Assembly (NCBI GenBank): GCA_003551805.1
Contig: PUNR01000280.1
Location: 1 to 6,183, forward strand
Length of the DNA: 6,183 nt
From: Loktanella sp.
GTDB lineage: Bacteria > Pseudomonadota > Alphaproteobacteria > Rhodobacterales > Rhodobacteraceae
Direction of reading: 5' to 3'
The notes beneath the pieces are model-generated. The model was not told the DNA's origin and did not search any database. It worked only from the letters and a program-made list of their open reading frames with translations. Positions 3,939-6,183 of the stretch are shown piece by piece. A program made the position numbers and the translations under genes. The first letter of the stretch is position 1. Each line of letters starts with the position of its first letter.

Positions 3939-6183
3939 AGTGGGCCTTGGCCCAGTTGGGGCCTTGGCCTGCATCGACTGCCAGTTTGACATCAAGTTTG
4001 ACCGCAGGGTCGCTGGCGTTTTCCATCACCTGACGCGCGGCGGCGATCAGGTCTTCGGCGGCGTTTGCATCGACTTCGAAGATCAGTTCGTCATGCACTT
4101 GCAGCAGCATTTTTGCGGGCAGGTCGGCGATGGCAACTGGCATACGGATCATCGCACGGCGGATCACATCGGCGGCGGTACCTTGGATCGGTGCGTTGAT
4201 CGCGGCGCGTTTGGCGAAACCGGCCTGCGGGCCTTTGGCGTTGATTTCAGGCGTGTTGATCCGGCGGCCAAACAATGTCTGGACGTAGCCGTGATCTTTC
4301 GCAAAGGCGACGGTATCGTCCATATATTTGCGGATGCCGGGGAAGCGTTCGAAATAGCGGTCGATAAACCCCTGCGCATCGCTGCGCGGAATACGCAGGT
4401 TACGGGCAAGGCCAAAGCCGGAAATGCCGTAGATCACCCCGAAATTGATCGCCTTGGCCTGACGGCGGATATCCGGCGTCATCTGGTCCAGCGGCACATC
4501 GAACATTTCGGACGCTGTCATCGCATGAATGTCGATGCCGTCGAGGAAGGCTTGTTTCAGCGCGTCGATGCCGGCGATATGGGCAAGGATACGCAATTCG
4601 ATCTGGCTGTAGTCGAGGCTGACGATGACATTGCCCGTGTCCGCGACAAAGGCTTCACGGATGCGCCGCCCCTCTTCCGACCGGATCGGGATGTTTTGCA
4701 GGTTCGGATCGGTGGACGCCAGCCGTCCAGTGATCGCCCCTGCGATGGAATAGGACGTATGCACGCGGCCTGTATCGGGGTTGATATGGGTTTGCAGCGC
4801 ATCGGTATAGGTTGACTTCAGTTTCGCCAATTGCCGCCAGTCCAGAATGCGACGCGGCAGGTCGTGGATCGTGGCAAGGTCTTCCAGCACATCGGCACCG
4901 GTCGAATAGGCACCGGTTTTGCCTTTGGCAGGTGTTTTGCCATCGGGCATCGCAAGGCTAAGGTCGTCAAACAGGATCTCGCCCAATTGTTTCGGCGATC
5001 CGACATTGAACGGGCGCCCTGCCATTTGCTGGATCTCATCCTCGAGCCCGGCCATTTTCTGAGCAAAGGCGTTGGACATCCGCGACAGCGTATCGCGGTC
5101 GACCTTGATGCCATGCATTTCCATCTGCGCCAGAACCGGCACCAGCGGCCGTTCGAGCGTTTCATACACAGTCGTTACACGCGACTGGTGCAATTGCGGC
5201 TTGAACATTTGCCACAAGCGCAGGGTGACGTCGGCATCTTCGGCTGCATATTTCACAGCCTCTGCGACAGGCACGCGGTCAAAGGTAATGGCAGATTTGC
5301 CACTTCCCAGCAGTGGCTTGATCGGGATTGGCGTGTGGCCCAGATAGCGTTCGGACAGCACATCCATGCCATGGTTATGCAGGCCCGCATGCATCGCGTA
5401 AGACATCAGCATCGTGTCGTCGATGGGGGCCATGTTGATGTCCAGCAGCGCGAAAATCTTGGCATCGTATTTCATGTTCTGCCCGATTTTCAGGATGCTT
5501 GCATCCTCCAGCACGGGTTTGAGCAGGGCGAGGCATTCGTCCACCGTCATCTGCCCGTCGGCCCGTTCGTCTGACCCGAACAGATCATCCGACCCCGCCT
5601 TATGTGCCAGCGGAATGTAACACGCCTGCCCTGCCGTGACGCAAAGCGAGATACCGACCAGATCGGCGCGCATTTCATCCAGCGCGGTGGTTTCGGTATC
5701 GACGGCAACGTACCCGGCCTCGTAAATCCGGTCGATCCAGACCTGAAGGGCGGCAGCATCACGCACGCATTCATAGCTGTCGGGGTCAAAAGGCACGACT
5801 TCGGGCATGGCGCTGCTGGCAACGGGTGCGGTCGTTTCGATCACCGGCGCATCGACACCAAGCTTGTCGGCGATGCGTTTGGTGACAGTGCGGAATTCCA
5901 TCTCGGCCAGAAACGCCAACAGCACATCAGTTTCGGGCGGGCGGATTTCCAGATCATCCAGACCGAAATCCAGTGCCATATCACAATCAAGCTGCACCAG
6001 CTTCTTGGACAGCTCGATCTGCGCACGGTTATCCACCAGCGTTTCGCGGCGTTTGGGTTGCTTGATCTCGCCTGCGCGGTCCAGCAAGCTTTCCAGATCG
6101 CCGAATTCATTGATCAGCAGGGCCGCAGTCTTGATCCCGATCCCCGGCGCGCCCGGCACGTTGTCGACCGAATCGCCGGCCAA
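3937..6183 (-). CDS. polA: DNA polymerase I (N-terminal part outside window)
   Basis: Pol I fills gaps and removes RNA primers during replication and repair. The visible 748 codons begin inside the 5' nuclease domain at GDSVDNVPGAPGIG, its helix-hairpin-helix DNA-binding motif; about 185 residues, including the nuclease active site, lie beyond the right edge. Numbering from the edge, the 3'-5' proofreading domain is at about 140-330 and has all three exonuclease motifs: D162-T-E164, D240 in GQNMKYD, and Y312-AAE-D316. Proofreading should therefore be active, unlike in Taq polymerase. The polymerase domain carries motif A (D524 in SLDYSQIELR), motif B (R573, K577, F581, Y585 in RRQAKAINFGVIYG) and motif C (D698 in QVHDE). 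F581 corresponds to E. coli F762, the residue that disfavours dideoxynucleotides. The first codon, TTG at 6183-6181, is an internal Leu and not a start. The gene converges on hsp20 and ends two bases inside the hsp20 terminator. Confidence 0.97.
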   Translation of the reverse strand: MAGDSVDNVPGAPGIGIKTAALLINEFGDLESLLDRAGEIKQPKRRETLVDNRAQIELSKKLVQLDCDMALDFGLDDLEIRPPETDVLLAFLAEMEFRTVTKRIADKLGVDAPVIETTAPVASSAMPEVVPFDPDSYECVRDAAALQVWIDRIYEAGYVAVDTETTALDEMRADLVGISLCVTAGQACYIPLAHKAGSDDLFGSDERADGQMTVDECLALLKPVLEDASILKIGQNMKYDAKIFALLDINMAPIDDTMLMSYAMHAGLHNHGMDVLSERYLGHTPIPIKPLLGSGKSAITFDRVPVAEAVKYAAEDADVTLRLWQMFKPQLHQSRVTTVYETLERPLVPVLAQMEMHGIKVDRDTLSRMSNAFAQKMAGLEDEIQQMAGRPFNVGSPKQLGEILFDDLSLAMPDGKTPAKGKTGAYSTGADVLEDLATIHDLPRRILDWRQLAKLKSTYTDALQTHINPDTGRVHTSYSIAGAITGRLASTDPNLQNIPIRSEEGRRIREAFVADTGNVIVSLDYSQIELRILAHIAGIDALKQAFLDGIDIHAMTASEMFDVPLDQMTPDIRRQAKAINFGVIYGISGFGLARNLRIPRSDAQGFIDRYFERFPGIRKYMDDTVAFAKDHGYVQTLFGRRINTPEINAKGPQAGFAKRAAINAPIQGTAADVIRRAMIRMPVAIADLPAKMLLQVHDELIFEVDANAAEDLIAAARQVMENASDPAVKLDVKLAVDAGQGPNWAKAH

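Noticed and set aside
3940..5574. Two long plus-strand open frames opposite polA (3940-4815, 291 codons; 4831-5574, 247 codons)
   Set aside because: They lie wholly opposite a polA frame carrying every expected motif. Their translations show no recognisable domain and have the Arg/His/Gln/Asp-rich look of antisense frames in GC-rich codon usage.
6181..6183. TTG at the right edge as the start of polA
   Set aside because: It encodes the Leu before GDSVDNVPG, in the middle of the 5' nuclease domain; the gene is cut by the window and does not start here.
1..6183. An undescribed defence, mobile or biosynthetic system
   Set aside because: All five genes belong to known core families. There are no repeat arrays, transposase, integrase, toxin-antitoxin pair or unexplained gene cluster, and composition looks even throughout.

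Overview
The window looks like a stretch of alphaproteobacterial chromosome, most likely Rhodobacterales (Roseobacter-type). That is my inference from the protein character of GlcE/GlcF, Hsp20 and DNA polymerase I, the moderately high GC with GC-rich third positions, and the style of the intergenic hairpins; no marker gene settles it. I see no tRNA or rRNA gene, insertion sequence, phage gene or CRISPR array. Five protein genes fill the window tightly, and the longest non-coding gap is about 130 bases.

Layout: (1) 1-1079, the 3' part of glcE, entering from the left edge. (2) 1079-2398, glcF, overlapping the glcE stop by one base (TAATG). Together these encode two of the three subunits of glycolate oxidase; glcD should lie just outside the left edge. 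(3) 2450-3253, a signal-peptide-bearing trypsin/V8-like serine protease with an intact His-Asp-Ser triad. (4) 3254-3384, a compact regulatory gap. (5) 3385-3852, a small heat-shock protein of the IbpA/Hsp20 type. (6) 3853-3936, two strong hairpins, the second a clear intrinsic terminator. (7) 3937-6183, polA (DNA polymerase I) on the minus strand, converging on hsp20 and cut by the right edge, so its first ~185 codons are missing.

The most interesting part is 3254-3384. Four bases after the protease stop is a near-consensus RpoH (sigma-32) promoter (CTTGAAA, 14-base spacer, TCCAATAT). The predicted ~93-base leader of hsp20 folds on paper into three hairpins. The last one has the ROSE-type RNA-thermometer signature: TCGCT pairs with the AGGA of the ribosome binding site around one bulged G. 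Hsp20 therefore appears doubly heat-controlled, by an alternative sigma factor and by melting of a leader RNA. ROSE elements are a known class, so this is a recognisable regulatory device and not a new one.

I found no evidence of a previously undescribed multi-gene system; the protein-coding content is ordinary core metabolism, stress response and DNA repair.
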